From Alicyclobacillus sp. (GTDB lineage: Bacteria > Bacillota > Bacilli > Alicyclobacillales > Alicyclobacillaceae), in the NCBI GenBank assembly GCA_023511725.1, contig JAIMAY010000005.1, positions 1 through 64,000 of the forward strand: 64,000 nucleotides of DNA, in the 5' to 3' direction. Shown here in pieces: positions 41,926 to 52,291 of this stretch. Both the position numbers and the translations under genes were made by a program. Under the pieces are notes generated by a model. It was not told the origin of the DNA. It saw only the letters and a program-made list of their open reading frames with translations, and did no database searches. Within the stretch, counting starts at the first letter, position 1, and each line of letters starts with the position of its first letter.

Positions 41926-43955
41926 AGCGCTCTGACATCGCGCTGATGGCGGGCATTCTGGCCATCGTCCTGATGATGGTCGTACCCGTTTCCAAGACAC
42001 TGCTGGATCTTCTCTTGATCATCAATCTGTTCGTCTCCATGACCGTTCTGCTGGTCGCCATGAATACGAGGGACGCTCTGGAGTTCTCGGTGTTTCCTTC
42101 GTTGCTGCTCGTGACCACCCTCTACCGGCTGGCACTCAACGTGTCTTCGACGCGCCTGATCCTGACGCAACACGATGCCGGTGAAGTGATTCACACCTTC
42201 GGGAGTTTTGTCGTCAGCGGCAATCTCGTTGTGGGCTTCATTGTCTTTCTCATCTTGGTCATCATCCAATTCATCGTGATCACGCGCGGCGCGGAGCGCG
42301 TCGCGGAGGTGGCCGCTCGTTTCACACTCGATGCGATGCCAGGAAAGCAGATCTCCATCGACGCGGATCTGAACGCGGGCCTGATCACGGAGGAAGAGGC
42401 GCGCGCACGGCGGCGGCGCATCGAACGAGAAGCCGATTTTTACGGGGCCATGGATGGCGCCTCCAAGTTCGTCAAGGGGGATGCCATCGCCTCGATGGTG
42501 ATCGTGGCCATCAACGTTATAGGCGGCTTCATCATCGGTCTTGCCATGAACCATATGTCGTGGCAGGATGCCGCGCAGACCTATACTCTGCTCTCCGTGG
42601 GCGACGGGTTGGTGAGCCAGATACCGGCCCTGCTCCTGTCAACGGCCACCGGGTTGATGGTCACCAAAGCGGCATCGGATGCGAATCTCGGCGCGGACGT
42701 CATCCGCCAGGTGCTCAGCTATCCACGGGCGCTGTTCACGGTGGCCGGCGTGCTGCTGTTGCTTGGCGTGGCGACGCCTATCGGAATCCTGCGAACGCTG
42801 CCCATCAGTGCGCTGGCGGCGGTGATTGGGTGGCGTGTGCGAGAAAGTGCGCGCCGAGCCGCTGCCAAAGAGGCGGAGGAGGCGGTGCGGCGCGAGCAGG
42901 CGGAGACCAAGCGCCCCGAGAGCGTGCTGTCCCTGGTGCACGTGGATCCGGTGTCGTTCGAGTTTGGTTACGGGTTGATGCCGCTCGTGGATGCTCGCCA
43001 GGGGGGTGACCTGCTGGATCGGATCGTGCTCATCCGGCGGCAACTCGCTGTGGAACTCGGGATGGTCATCCCGACTGTGCGCGTTCGCGACAACATCCAG
43101 TTGGGGCCGAGCGAGTACGAGATCAAAATCCGCGGTGTCTCGGTGGCTCGCGGCGAGGTCATGCTCGGTCAGTGGTTGGCGATGAGTCCGGGCGTGGACG
43201 ATCCGAACGTGCGCGGAACGCCCACCAAGGACCCTGCGTTCGGGTTACCGGCGCTGTGGATTGGTCCCGACGTTCGGGCGCGTGCGGAAGCCAGCGGCTA
43301 CACCGTGGTGGATCCTTCCTCCGTGATTGCCACACACCTGACGGAGGTATTGCGTCGTCACGCGGGGGAGTTGCTTACGCGCCAAGACACGAAGGCGTTG
43401 CTTGATCACGTGCGCGAAACACAGCCCGCGCTCGTCGACGAGTTGGTGCCTTCCGTTCTCACGCTGGGTCAGGTGCAGCGCGTGTTGGCCAATCTGCTGC
43501 AGGAGCGCGTGTCGATTCGCGACCTGGTCACGATTCTCGAGACGCTCTCCGACGCTGCACGCCTCAACAAGGACACCGACTACTTGACCGAACAGGTGCG
43601 CCAGGCATTGGCGCGCCAGATCTGCCACCAGTTCCGCGTCCCCGGTGGGGCGCTCACGGTGATCACGTTCTCGCCGCAGGTGGAGGAACGGCTGCAGCAA
43701 TCGCTGCTGCAACGCGATGGGGGACCTGTGCTGGGGATCGATCCGGTCTTTGCCCAGCAACTGTTCCGCCGCCTGCGAGAGGACGTGGATCGGCTGGTCG
43801 CCTTGGGCAAGCCGCCCGTGCTCGTCACACATCCCGCCGTGCGGTCCGCCGTATACCGCTGGATCAGCCGTTATCTCCCGGACCTGGCGGTGTTGTCTTA
43901 TCAGGAACTGGATCCGTCGATTCAGATTGAGAGCGCCGGGGTGGTGAACCTCTGA
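41922..43955 (+). CDS. flhA: flagellar export gate protein FlhA
   Basis: A 677-residue central export gate with about seven to eight N-terminal spans and a large cytosolic C-terminal domain that forms a nonameric ring docking substrates and chaperones. Signatures are LLLVTTLYRLALNVSSTRLIL, the FHIPEP-type loop (ARFTLDAMPGKQISIDADLN) and DGASKFVKGDAIA. The start is GTG 41922. It ends where flhF begins (1-nt overlap). Confidence 0.97.
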   Translation: MKRSDIALMAGILAIVLMMVVPVSKTLLDLLLIINLFVSMTVLLVAMNTRDALEFSVFPSLLLVTTLYRLALNVSSTRLILTQHDAGEVIHTFGSFVVSGNLVVGFIVFLILVIIQFIVITRGAERVAEVAARFTLDAMPGKQISIDADLNAGLITEEEARARRRRIEREADFYGAMDGASKFVKGDAIASMVIVAINVIGGFIIGLAMNHMSWQDAAQTYTLLSVGDGLVSQIPALLLSTATGLMVTKAASDANLGADVIRQVLSYPRALFTVAGVLLLLGVATPIGILRTLPISALAAVIGWRVRESARRAAAKEAEEAVRREQAETKRPESVLSLVHVDPVSFEFGYGLMPLVDARQGGDLLDRIVLIRRQLAVELGMVIPTVRVRDNIQLGPSEYEIKIRGVSVARGEVMLGQWLAMSPGVDDPNVRGTPTKDPAFGLPALWIGPDVRARAEASGYTVVDPSSVIATHLTEVLRRHAGELLTRQDTKALLDHVRETQPALVDELVPSVLTLGQVQRVLANLLQERVSIRDLVTILETLSDAARLNKDTDYLTEQVRQALARQICHQFRVPGGALTVITFSPQVEERLQQSLLQRDGGPVLGIDPVFAQQLFRRLREDVDRLVALGKPPVLVTHPAVRSAVYRWISRYLPDLAVLSYQELDPSIQIESAGVVNL

Positions 43956-44917
43956 TGCGAATGAAGAAATATCTGGTGCGCGAAATGCCGGAAGCGATTG
44001 CGCAGATCCGGCGCGACCTGGGCCGTGACGCGGTGATCCTAAGCACCCGCCCGGTCACGCGCCGTACGCGCTTCGGCTTGCGGCAAGAGCGATGGATCGA
44101 GGTGACCGCAGGGGTGGGACCGGATTTGCCGGGTCTCGGCCCGCCTCCGCCCGATACTCGATTACCGATGCCGGATCTGCGCCAGTTGCAGGAGGATATT
44201 GAGCGCTTGCGGAGGTTCATCGAGGGCCAGTCGGAGGCGCCTGCCACCCCGCCCGCAGATGACCGCGCCAGTGCGCTGCTTCGGCGTGTACCGCAACGCC
44301 CCGGGCTGGGGGAGAGCGCGCGGATCATCGCATTCATCGGACCGACGGGTGTGGGTAAGACCACAACCATCGCGAAGATCGCCGCGCTCCAGGTGCTGTC
44401 TGGCAAGCGCCGCGTTGGGCTGGTGAGTGCGGACACGTTCCGGATCGCCGCGGTGGATCAACTGCGCACCTATGCAGAGATCCTCGGCGTGCCGATGGCG
44501 GTGGCCGCTCGGCCCGAGGAGGCGGAGAGCGCGCTGGCGGCGGTCCGTCACTGCGATCTCGTGCTCGTCGACACCACCGGTCGCAGTTATGCGCGGTCCG
44601 AGCATGTGGAGGACACAAGGCGGTGGATGCAGGCGCTGCATGTGGATGAGATTCACCTGGTGCTCGCGATGACGGCCAAAACCTCGGACCTGCTGCGGGT
44701 GGCACGAACGCTGGAGCCTGTCCGTTTTGACAAGTTTCTATTGACGAAGCTGGATGAGACCTCCAGCGTGGATGGCGCCATGGAACTGTTGTGGGAGATA
44801 CCTCGGCCGGTGTCCTATGTGACGAATGGTCAGAACGTGCCGGACGATATCGAGGTGGCGGACCTCGATGGGCTGGTGCGACAGGCGCGCGTCGGCCAGG
44901 CGTTGGCCGGCGCGTGA
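43955..44917 (+). CDS. flhF: flagellar biosynthesis GTPase FlhF
   Basis: A 320-residue SRP-type GTPase that sets the place and number of flagella. An N-terminal B domain (MKKYLVREMPEAIAQIRRDLG) is followed by a short N domain and the G domain: G1 [10 protein letters not shown] (129-138), G2-type ADTFRIAAVDQLRTYAEIL, G3 DTTGRS and G4 TKLDE. It is shorter than B. subtilis FlhF (about 366), mainly in the linker. Its normal partner FlhG is encoded next, in a degenerate form. Confidence 0.95.
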   Translation: MRMKKYLVREMPEAIAQIRRDLGRDAVILSTRPVTRRTRFGLRQERWIEVTAGVGPDLPGLGPPPPDTRLPMPDLRQLQEDIERLRRFIEGQSEAPATPPADDRASALLRRVPQRPGLGESARIIAFIGPTGVGKTTTIAKIAALQVLSGKRRVGLVSADTFRIAAVDQLRTYAEILGVPMAVAARPEEAESALAAVRHCDLVLVDTTGRSYARSEHVEDTRRWMQALHVDEIHLVLAMTAKTSDLLRVARTLEPVRFDKFLLTKLDETSSVDGAMELLWEIPRPVSYVTNGQNVPDDIEVADLDGLVRQARVGQALAGA

Positions 44918-44924
44918 GCGGGTG

Positions 44925-45479
44925 ATGGAGATGGACCAAGCGGAGTCTCTTCGCCAGCAGATGCAGGCGATGCAAAAGTCCCTTGCGCCGCGAACCGTGC
45001 TCCTGTGGGTCGTCAACAACGACGCCAAGAGTGCGTGGTTTGGCAGTTGTTTGTCCGCGGCCTGGCAGAGAGCGGCCGATAGCCGGAGAGCGCGGGGATA
45101 CGCTGCGCTGCCTCCACTCCAAGTGATCCCGGTGGGAGCCAGCGGAGGCATGGAGCGCTGGACGGCCGACGAGTGGATGCTTGTATGCGAGCCCAGAGCG
45201 GATGCGTTAATCGACGCGTTCAAGATCGTCGAGCAGTGCCGTGCTCCGAGCGCAACCGGTGCCTTTTGCCTGGTGATGGGGCCCGTGCGGCGATTGGCAG
45301 AGGCGCGGATGATGGCGGGTCGTTGGCAGACGGAAGTCCGCCGCAGGCTGGCGCGGGATGTGCCTGTCGCCGGGTATCTGTGGGTTCCGCCCTCCAAAAG
45401 ATCGGATGAGGCGGCGTGGCTGGACAGGTGCATGGATCAATTGGTTTGGAACTACTGCCGCATGCGTGGACTGGCGTGA
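44925..45479 (+). CDS. degenerate FlhG (YlxH)-like protein lacking the ATPase P-loop
   Basis: A 184-residue protein in the flhG position, 7 nt after flhF. Residues 4-9 are DQAESL(R), the conserved DQAxxLR motif with which FlhG activates FlhF GTPase. In place of KGGVGKS the P-loop region reads VNNDAKSAW. About 60-70 residues of the MinD-like nucleotide-binding half are missing. The distal part still aligns with FlhG: ADEWMLVCEPRADALIDAF matches the ADE-VVTTPEPTSLTDAY pattern, and VAGYLWVPP matches GYVPDD. It cannot plausibly bind ATP as FlhG/MinD does. It may act only as an FlhF activator, or be decaying. GTG 44922 is an alternative start. Confidence 0.75.
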   Translation: MEMDQAESLRQQMQAMQKSLAPRTVLLWVVNNDAKSAWFGSCLSAAWQRAADSRRARGYAALPPLQVIPVGASGGMERWTADEWMLVCEPRADALIDAFKIVEQCRAPSATGAFCLVMGPVRRLAEARMMAGRWQTEVRRRLARDVPVAGYLWVPPSKRSDEAAWLDRCMDQLVWNYCRMRGLA

Positions 45480-45504
45480 CGGAACCGCGGCGGGGGGCGA
45501 GAAC

Positions 45505-47568
45505 GTGGAAACGGACCGATACTTGACCTTGTTTCTCGACGAAGCATCGGACTTGATTCAGGCGTTTGGAGATGCATTGCTTCGGTACGAGCGCGGCGAA
45601 GAGCGGGATGGGCAGCTGGCGGAGTTGTTTCGGATTGCGCACAGTCTGAAAGGTATGAGTGCCACGATGGGCTTTCACGCGTTGGCGGACGCCACGCACC
45701 GCATGGAGGACATCCTTGGTGCGCTGCGAGGCCAGGCAGTGCCCGCGTCTCCAGAAGTCATCGACCTGTTGTTCAGGAGCGCAGATGTGTTGGAGCAGAC
45801 GCTGGCGCACGTCCGAGCCACCGGCCGGGAACCGGACGCCCTCCCGGGGGATTGGCTGGCGCTTCTCACGCAGACGTCCCAAAGGTTGGCGGGGGCAGAA
45901 GGCTCAGCTTGCGCAGTGCCATCCGACAAGCGTGACGGAGCCCGCGAGGTCGCTGACGACGTGCCCATGTGCCCGGACGAGGCTCAAGGGGTCGTCGCTG
46001 CGGCCCAGGAGGCCGGCATGACCGTCGGATGGGTGAAGGTCACGATTGATCCTGCCTGCCAGCTGAAGGGGGCGCGGGCGGTGCTGGTGCATCGCGCGGT
46101 GAGCGGTGTGGCCGAGGTGCTGCACTGCGTACCCGCCGCCGAGCGCATGGAAAACGGGGATTACGATGACACCCTCTGGTTCCTCGTCGCCGCGGGCGAA
46201 GACGACGCGGCGGAGCGCCTGGTGACGGCCGCGTCATCGGTGGCTGAGGTGTCTCACGCCGAGTTCCGCGCCTGGGCGAACCGTCAGCGCGAAAGCTCGT
46301 CTCCCGGGGACACGCCTTCCTCCTCTCCAACGTCGGACGGCGTGGTCGCCTCGACGGCCGGCACTTCTGCGCAAGCCGTCCGTGACCAATGGCTACGGGT
46401 GAGCGTCGACAAGGTGGATGCGCTGATGCAGTGGTGCGGTGAGCTGGTGATCCAGCGCAACCGCCTGGCGACGCTGCTGGCTGACACAGATGACGAGGAC
46501 GTTCGATCCGTGCTGGACCGCGTGGGTCACATCGCGCAAGCCCTGCAGGAAACGGTGAACAGCCTGCGCATGGTGCGCGCGGAGGTCCTGTTCCGCCGCT
46601 TTCCGCGCATGGTCCGAGATCTCTCGAGGCAACTGCAAAAGCCGCTTGAACTTGAATGGTACGGTGTGGAGACGGAGTTGGACCGGACCGTGATCGACGA
46701 TGTGTTTGAAGCGTTGGTTCACCTCATTCGCAACGCGGCCGATCACGGTATCGAACCGCTGGACCAGCGGCGCGCGCGTGGGAAGCCGGAGGCCGGTCGC
46801 ATCACGCTCCGAGCTTACAGCACTGGTCAGCATGTGCGCATTGAGGTGCAGGATGACGGGGGCGGGATAGACGTTGAGGCCGTCCGGCGGCGCGCGGTGG
46901 AGCGGGGCTGGTTGGATCCGGTTGCCGCTGCGCGGATGTCGCCGGAGGAGACGTACGAGTTGCTGTTTCAACCGGGGTTCAGCACCGCGCAGGTGGTTTC
47001 CGACGTGTCCGGCCGAGGTGTAGGACTCGACGCCGTGCGTGAGCGGGTGATGGCGCTCGGCGGACGCGTGGACGTTCAATCCGAACCTGGACGCGGGACG
47101 CTGTTTCGCATCCACCTGCCTTCCAACCGCACGGTGCTCAGCGTCCTGCTCGTCCACATCCGATCCCAGGTGTATGCGCTGCCGTTGACGAGCGTGGAGG
47201 AGGCGGTGCTGGCCGGGGTCGAGGACCTGCAAACGGTGCATGGGCGCCACGTGTACCGCTTCAAAGACGCGTTGGTTCCCATCGTCGACATGGGGCTCTG
47301 GCTGTATGACGCGCCCTCGTGCCAGGCGTATCCCTGGCGCCTCGTGATCTGCAGGGTAGGTGACCGTCAGGTGGCGCTCGCGGTGGATCGGGTGCTGGGG
47401 CAGCAGGAAGTGGCCAATCACCCCAACGCCGGGTATTTGGCCGGGATCGACTGGCTGGCGGGCCTGACGACGCTGGGGGATGGCAGCGTCGCCTTCATCG
47501 TGGACCCGGAAGCGTGTTTGCAACATGCCCGCGTTCCGTCGGGGGTTCGAGGAGGGGAGAACGGATGA
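45505..47568 (+). CDS. cheA: chemotaxis histidine kinase CheA
   Basis: A 687-residue sensor kinase that couples chemoreceptors to CheY. The P1 Hpt domain has the phospho-acceptor His46 (RIAHSLKGMSATMGF). A variable P2-like region follows, then the P3 dimerisation helices (MQWCGELVIQRNRLATLL). The P4 ATPase has N-box LIRNAADHGIEP (~405), DDGGGID (~450) and GRGVGLDAV. The P5 CheW-like domain is C-terminal. The start is GTG 45505 with GGGGGCGAG upstream; the longer frame overlaps the FlhG-like gene and is not conserved. cheB, which precedes cheA in Bacillus, is missing. Confidence 0.96.
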   Translation: METDRYLTLFLDEASDLIQAFGDALLRYERGEERDGQLAELFRIAHSLKGMSATMGFHALADATHRMEDILGALRGQAVPASPEVIDLLFRSADVLEQTLAHVRATGREPDALPGDWLALLTQTSQRLAGAEGSACAVPSDKRDGAREVADDVPMCPDEAQGVVAAAQEAGMTVGWVKVTIDPACQLKGARAVLVHRAVSGVAEVLHCVPAAERMENGDYDDTLWFLVAAGEDDAAERLVTAASSVAEVSHAEFRAWANRQRESSSPGDTPSSSPTSDGVVASTAGTSAQAVRDQWLRVSVDKVDALMQWCGELVIQRNRLATLLADTDDEDVRSVLDRVGHIAQALQETVNSLRMVRAEVLFRRFPRMVRDLSRQLQKPLELEWYGVETELDRTVIDDVFEALVHLIRNAADHGIEPLDQRRARGKPEAGRITLRAYSTGQHVRIEVQDDGGGIDVEAVRRRAVERGWLDPVAAARMSPEETYELLFQPGFSTAQVVSDVSGRGVGLDAVRERVMALGGRVDVQSEPGRGTLFRIHLPSNRTVLSVLLVHIRSQVYALPLTSVEEAVLAGVEDLQTVHGRHVYRFKDALVPIVDMGLWLYDAPSCQAYPWRLVICRVGDRQVALAVDRVLGQQEVANHPNAGYLAGIDWLAGLTTLGDGSVAFIVDPEACLQHARVPSGVRGGENG

Positions 47569-48035
47569 TGGAGGGATTGCCCGTTGTCGTGTTTGACCTG
47601 GGCACCGAGCGGTACGGGGTGCCCGTGGAGCAGGTGCTAGCCGTGGAGTGGGTGCCGCCCATCACGCCTATTCCGCACACCCTGCCGTTCATCGTGGGTG
47701 TGGTCAGCCTGCGTGGTTCCATCCTTCCGGTCATTGACCTGCGCGTGCGCTTCGGTTTTCCGCGCAGCGGCGATTCGCAGCAGATGATGGTGGTTCGCAC
47801 CGGGGAGGTGGAGGTGGGACTCATCGTCGATGCGGTGCAGGATGTGATCCGGATTGATCCGGATGCGGTGGAACCGCCACCGGCACTTGCCGGCGGCATC
47901 GAGGCCGCCTACCTGCGCGGCGTACTGCAGACAGAGCATGGGGTGTTGGTCCTGTTGAACCTGGACCGGGTGCTGACGGATGCCGAGCAGCGGCAGGTGG
48001 CAGAGGTGCAGCGGCGTGCTTCCGGGGTCTCATGA
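47565..48035 (+). CDS. cheW: chemotaxis coupling protein CheW
   Basis: A 156-residue adaptor linking receptors to CheA. Typical CheW segments are VVFDLGTERYGVPVEQVLAV, then GVVSLRGSILPVIDLRVRFG and VGLIVDAVQDVIRID. It begins inside the cheA stop (ATGA overlap) with GGAGGGGA upstream. The stop is part of an ATGA at 48032-48035 that would normally start the next gene. Confidence 0.95.
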   Translation: MMEGLPVVVFDLGTERYGVPVEQVLAVEWVPPITPIPHTLPFIVGVVSLRGSILPVIDLRVRFGFPRSGDSQQMMVVRTGEVEVGLIVDAVQDVIRIDPDAVEPPPALAGGIEAAYLRGVLQTEHGVLVLLNLDRVLTDAEQRQVAEVQRRASGVS

Positions 48036-48063
48036 GTCTCGCCCCCCCATCACGCGGGTCGGT

Positions 48064-48528
48064 ATGGGTGAGGCCGCGGTGAGGATTGCGCCGGCGCGGC
48101 TTCGCACCACCGGGCTGGGCTCCTGTGTCTGCCTGGTGTTGTGGGACCGGTGGGCGGCGGTGGGCGGCATGGCGCACATCATGTTGCCCGACACGCCACG
48201 TGGCGGCGGGGTGGATCCAGGAGAAGAGGGACGGTACGTTCGCACCGCCGTACCGTGGCTGCTGGAGCAGATGCGGGCATACGGCGCGCGCTACGAGCAA
48301 GTGGTGGCGCGCCTGGTCGGCGGAGCGGATATGTTTCGCATGCCTGCGCATGCTCGCCTGCAGATTGGCCGGCGCAACGTGGAGGCGCTGGTCGAAGTTC
48401 TGGCCCGCCTTCAGATTTCAGTGGTGGCATCGGACGTGGGTGGGCACGTCAGCCGGTCCGTGGACTTCGACGTCTCTACCGGCCGCGTTTGGATTCGGCG
48501 CGGCAACGGCGATGAGCGTTGGTTGTGA
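48064..48528 (+). CDS. cheD: chemoreceptor glutamine deamidase CheD (start region possibly frameshifted)
   Basis: 154 residues from the in-frame ATG at 48064. CheD deamidates receptor glutamines and in Bacillus also stimulates CheC. The catalytic Cys is in TTGLGSCVCLVLWD, the conserved His in GMAHIMLPD, and the later GGADMF and IGRRNVEAL are typical. The family usually begins several residues earlier. The expected start, ATG 48032 overlapping the cheW stop, is out of frame by one base across a run of seven C (48042-48048). With eight C the N terminus would read MSLAPPITRVGMGE. Either an indel or weak initiation at 48064 must explain this. Confidence 0.85.
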   Translation: MGEAAVRIAPARLRTTGLGSCVCLVLWDRWAAVGGMAHIMLPDTPRGGGVDPGEEGRYVRTAVPWLLEQMRAYGARYEQVVARLVGGADMFRMPAHARLQIGRRNVEALVEVLARLQISVVASDVGGHVSRSVDFDVSTGRVWIRRGNGDERWL

Positions 48529-48581
48529 TCTGGAACATCAACATGGGCTGGGGAATCAAGCACGTGGACAGGGGTGCAGCG

Positions 48582-49217
48582 ATGGACTGGGTATGGGAAG
48601 CCGGTGTACTGCTGGCAGCCTGTGTAATGTTGTACGGCATGAACCGCTGGGTGAGGCGAGCGACGGACGCCGACGCTTCACGGCGGATGCGGGATGGCGC
48701 AAAACAGAAAACAACGCGTTTGGGTTGGCGTGTGTCATCGCTGTGGGATGCCGTGAAGCCGTCGGGTTTTGAACGGGTGGTCGCCGCGGCCGACGACGGG
48801 CGCACGGAGGCCGAGCGCGTCGCGCAGGTGTTGGAGGATCTGTATCGCGAGTGGGACGAGCGCGCTCGCGCCTTAGAACAAGCCTTGGCGGAGGAGCGCG
48901 CCGAGCGGTCGGCGGCCTTGGCCGCCGTGTGGGCCGCTGTGGACGAACTGCGGACTTCCCCTGCTGTGCGGCACGGTGAATCCATGGGGGCGGGAGAACA
49001 AGACTTGCAATCAGCGGAGACTAAGTCCGTCACTACGGTCTCCGACGCATCGGATGGTGAGGTGTCGGCCCCGTGGACGGATGCGTACCTGGAGGCGCTC
49101 CGGGGACTTCGGCAAGGTCTGGCGATGGCCGAGGTGAGCAGCCGCACCGGATTGCCGCTCGCCACAGTCGAACACCTCTCCCAATTGCTGCAGCCACCGG
49201 CGTATCCTACGCAGTGA
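48582..49217 (+). CDS. SwrB/YlxL-like membrane-anchored coiled-coil protein
   Basis: About 211 residues. One N-terminal span (WVWEAGVLLAACVMLYGM, residues 3-20) is followed by basic sequence, a Glu/Arg/Ala coiled coil (about residues 70-120) and a C-terminal helix-turn-helix-like segment (LEALRGLRQGLAMAEVSSRTGLP...). This plan and the position before rpsB match swrB/ylxL of Bacillus, whose product promotes flagellar basal-body assembly. Sequence similarity is weak, so the call leans on architecture and context. The sigD gene normally found between cheD and swrB is absent. The start at 48582 is the first ATG before the span. Confidence 0.65.
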   Translation: MDWVWEAGVLLAACVMLYGMNRWVRRATDADASRRMRDGAKQKTTRLGWRVSSLWDAVKPSGFERVVAAADDGRTEAERVAQVLEDLYREWDERARALEQALAEERAERSAALAAVWAAVDELRTSPAVRHGESMGAGEQDLQSAETKSVTTVSDASDGEVSAPWTDAYLEALRGLRQGLAMAEVSSRTGLPLATVEHLSQLLQPPAYPTQ

Positions 49218-49232
49218 GCACGAGGGTTGCGA

Positions 49233-49262
49233 TTGTCGGACCCGCCGCGCCTGTGATATATT
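49233..49262 (+). promoter_or_regulatory. promoter of rpsB-tsf
   Basis: -35 TTGTCG (49233-49238), an 18-bp spacer, then an extended -10 (TGATATATT, with TATATT at 49257-49262). A GC-rich leader of about 120 nt follows before rpsB. The leader has several possible stems and may carry S2 autoregulation, which is not proven. Confidence 0.65.
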
Positions 49263-49390
49263 AGACTGCGGTGTGAGCACGCAGTTGCGACGCACTACAC
49301 ACGCCCGCCGATGTGCCGGTGGTGCCGGCGATTGCCGGTGGACGGTGCAGAGGAAGCGGGCGGCGGACAAACCACACGGGAGGTTGACCC

Positions 49391-50089
49391 ATGGCCATCA
49401 TTTCTATGAAGCAGTTGCTCGAAGCCGGTGTGCACTTCGGGCATCAAACGCGGCGCTGGAATCCGAAGATGGCGAAGTACATCTTCACGGAGCGCAATGG
49501 CATCTACATCATTGATCTGCAGAAGACGGTCCGCAAGGTCGAAGAGGCCTACAACTTTGTGCGGGACCTGGCGGCGGAGGGCAAGACCATCCTCTTCGTC
49601 GGCACCAAGAAGCAGGCTCAGGAGGCGGTTCGCGAGGAGGCCACGCGCTGCGGTATGTTCTATGTCAATCAGCGCTGGCTCGGCGGGACGCTGACCAACT
49701 TCCAGACCATCCAAAAGCGCATCGCGCGGCTGGTGGCGCTGGAGAATATGGAGCAGGACGGCACCTTTGATCGGCTGCCGAAAAAGGAAGTCATCCGGCT
49801 GCGCAAGGAGAAGGAGCGCCTCGAGAAATTCCTCGGCGGTATCAAGGGTATGGATAAGTTGCCGGGTGCTATGTTCGTGATCGATCCGCGCAAGGAGCGC
49901 ATCGCGGTGCAGGAAGGCCGCAAGCTCGGCATCCCGATTGTCGCCATCGTCGATACGAACTGCGATCCGGACGAGATCGACTACGTCATTCCCGGCAACG
50001 ACGACGCGATTCGCGCCGTGAAGTTGCTGACGTCGAAGATGGCGGACGCCGTGCTCGAAGGGTTGCAGGGCGAGGCGACCACCGCCTGA
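49391..50089 (+). CDS. rpsB: 30S ribosomal protein S2
   Basis: A 232-residue small-subunit protein that joins late in 30S assembly. [27 protein letters not shown] is at the N terminus (residues 5-31), with [23 protein letters not shown] and PGNDDAIRA later. GGGAGG lies just upstream. A hairpin terminator 54 nt after the stop separates it partly from tsf. Confidence 0.98.
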   Translation: MAIISMKQLLEAGVHFGHQTRRWNPKMAKYIFTERNGIYIIDLQKTVRKVEEAYNFVRDLAAEGKTILFVGTKKQAQEAVREEATRCGMFYVNQRWLGGTLTNFQTIQKRIARLVALENMEQDGTFDRLPKKEVIRLRKEKERLEKFLGGIKGMDKLPGAMFVIDPRKERIAVQEGRKLGIPIVAIVDTNCDPDEIDYVIPGNDDAIRAVKLLTSKMADAVLEGLQGEATTA

Positions 50090-50142
50090 GGGCGCGGTTG
50101 TAAGGGAATCGCAAGCGGGCAATCTCTTGCGGAGAGGCCAAG

Positions 50143-50178
50143 AGGTGACGGGAGCTTCTGTGCCTCGTCACCTTTTTT
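50143..50178 (+). terminator. intrinsic terminator/attenuator between rpsB and tsf
   Basis: The 8-bp stem AGGTGACG (50143-50150) / CGTCACCT (50166-50173) is followed by a T-run. No clear promoter was seen between it and tsf, so it probably reduces rather than ends transcription into tsf. Confidence 0.75.
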
Positions 50179-50246
50179 GTGCCGTTCCCAAAGTTCGGCA
50201 TGCGGCAACGCAAGCGTAGGCATCAGGAGCGAAGGAGGTCCCACGC

Positions 50247-52249
<2,003 letters not shown>

Positions 52250-52291
52250 GCAGGCCCGCGCGGTGTGACACCATCGTGGGGAGGGGACAGG

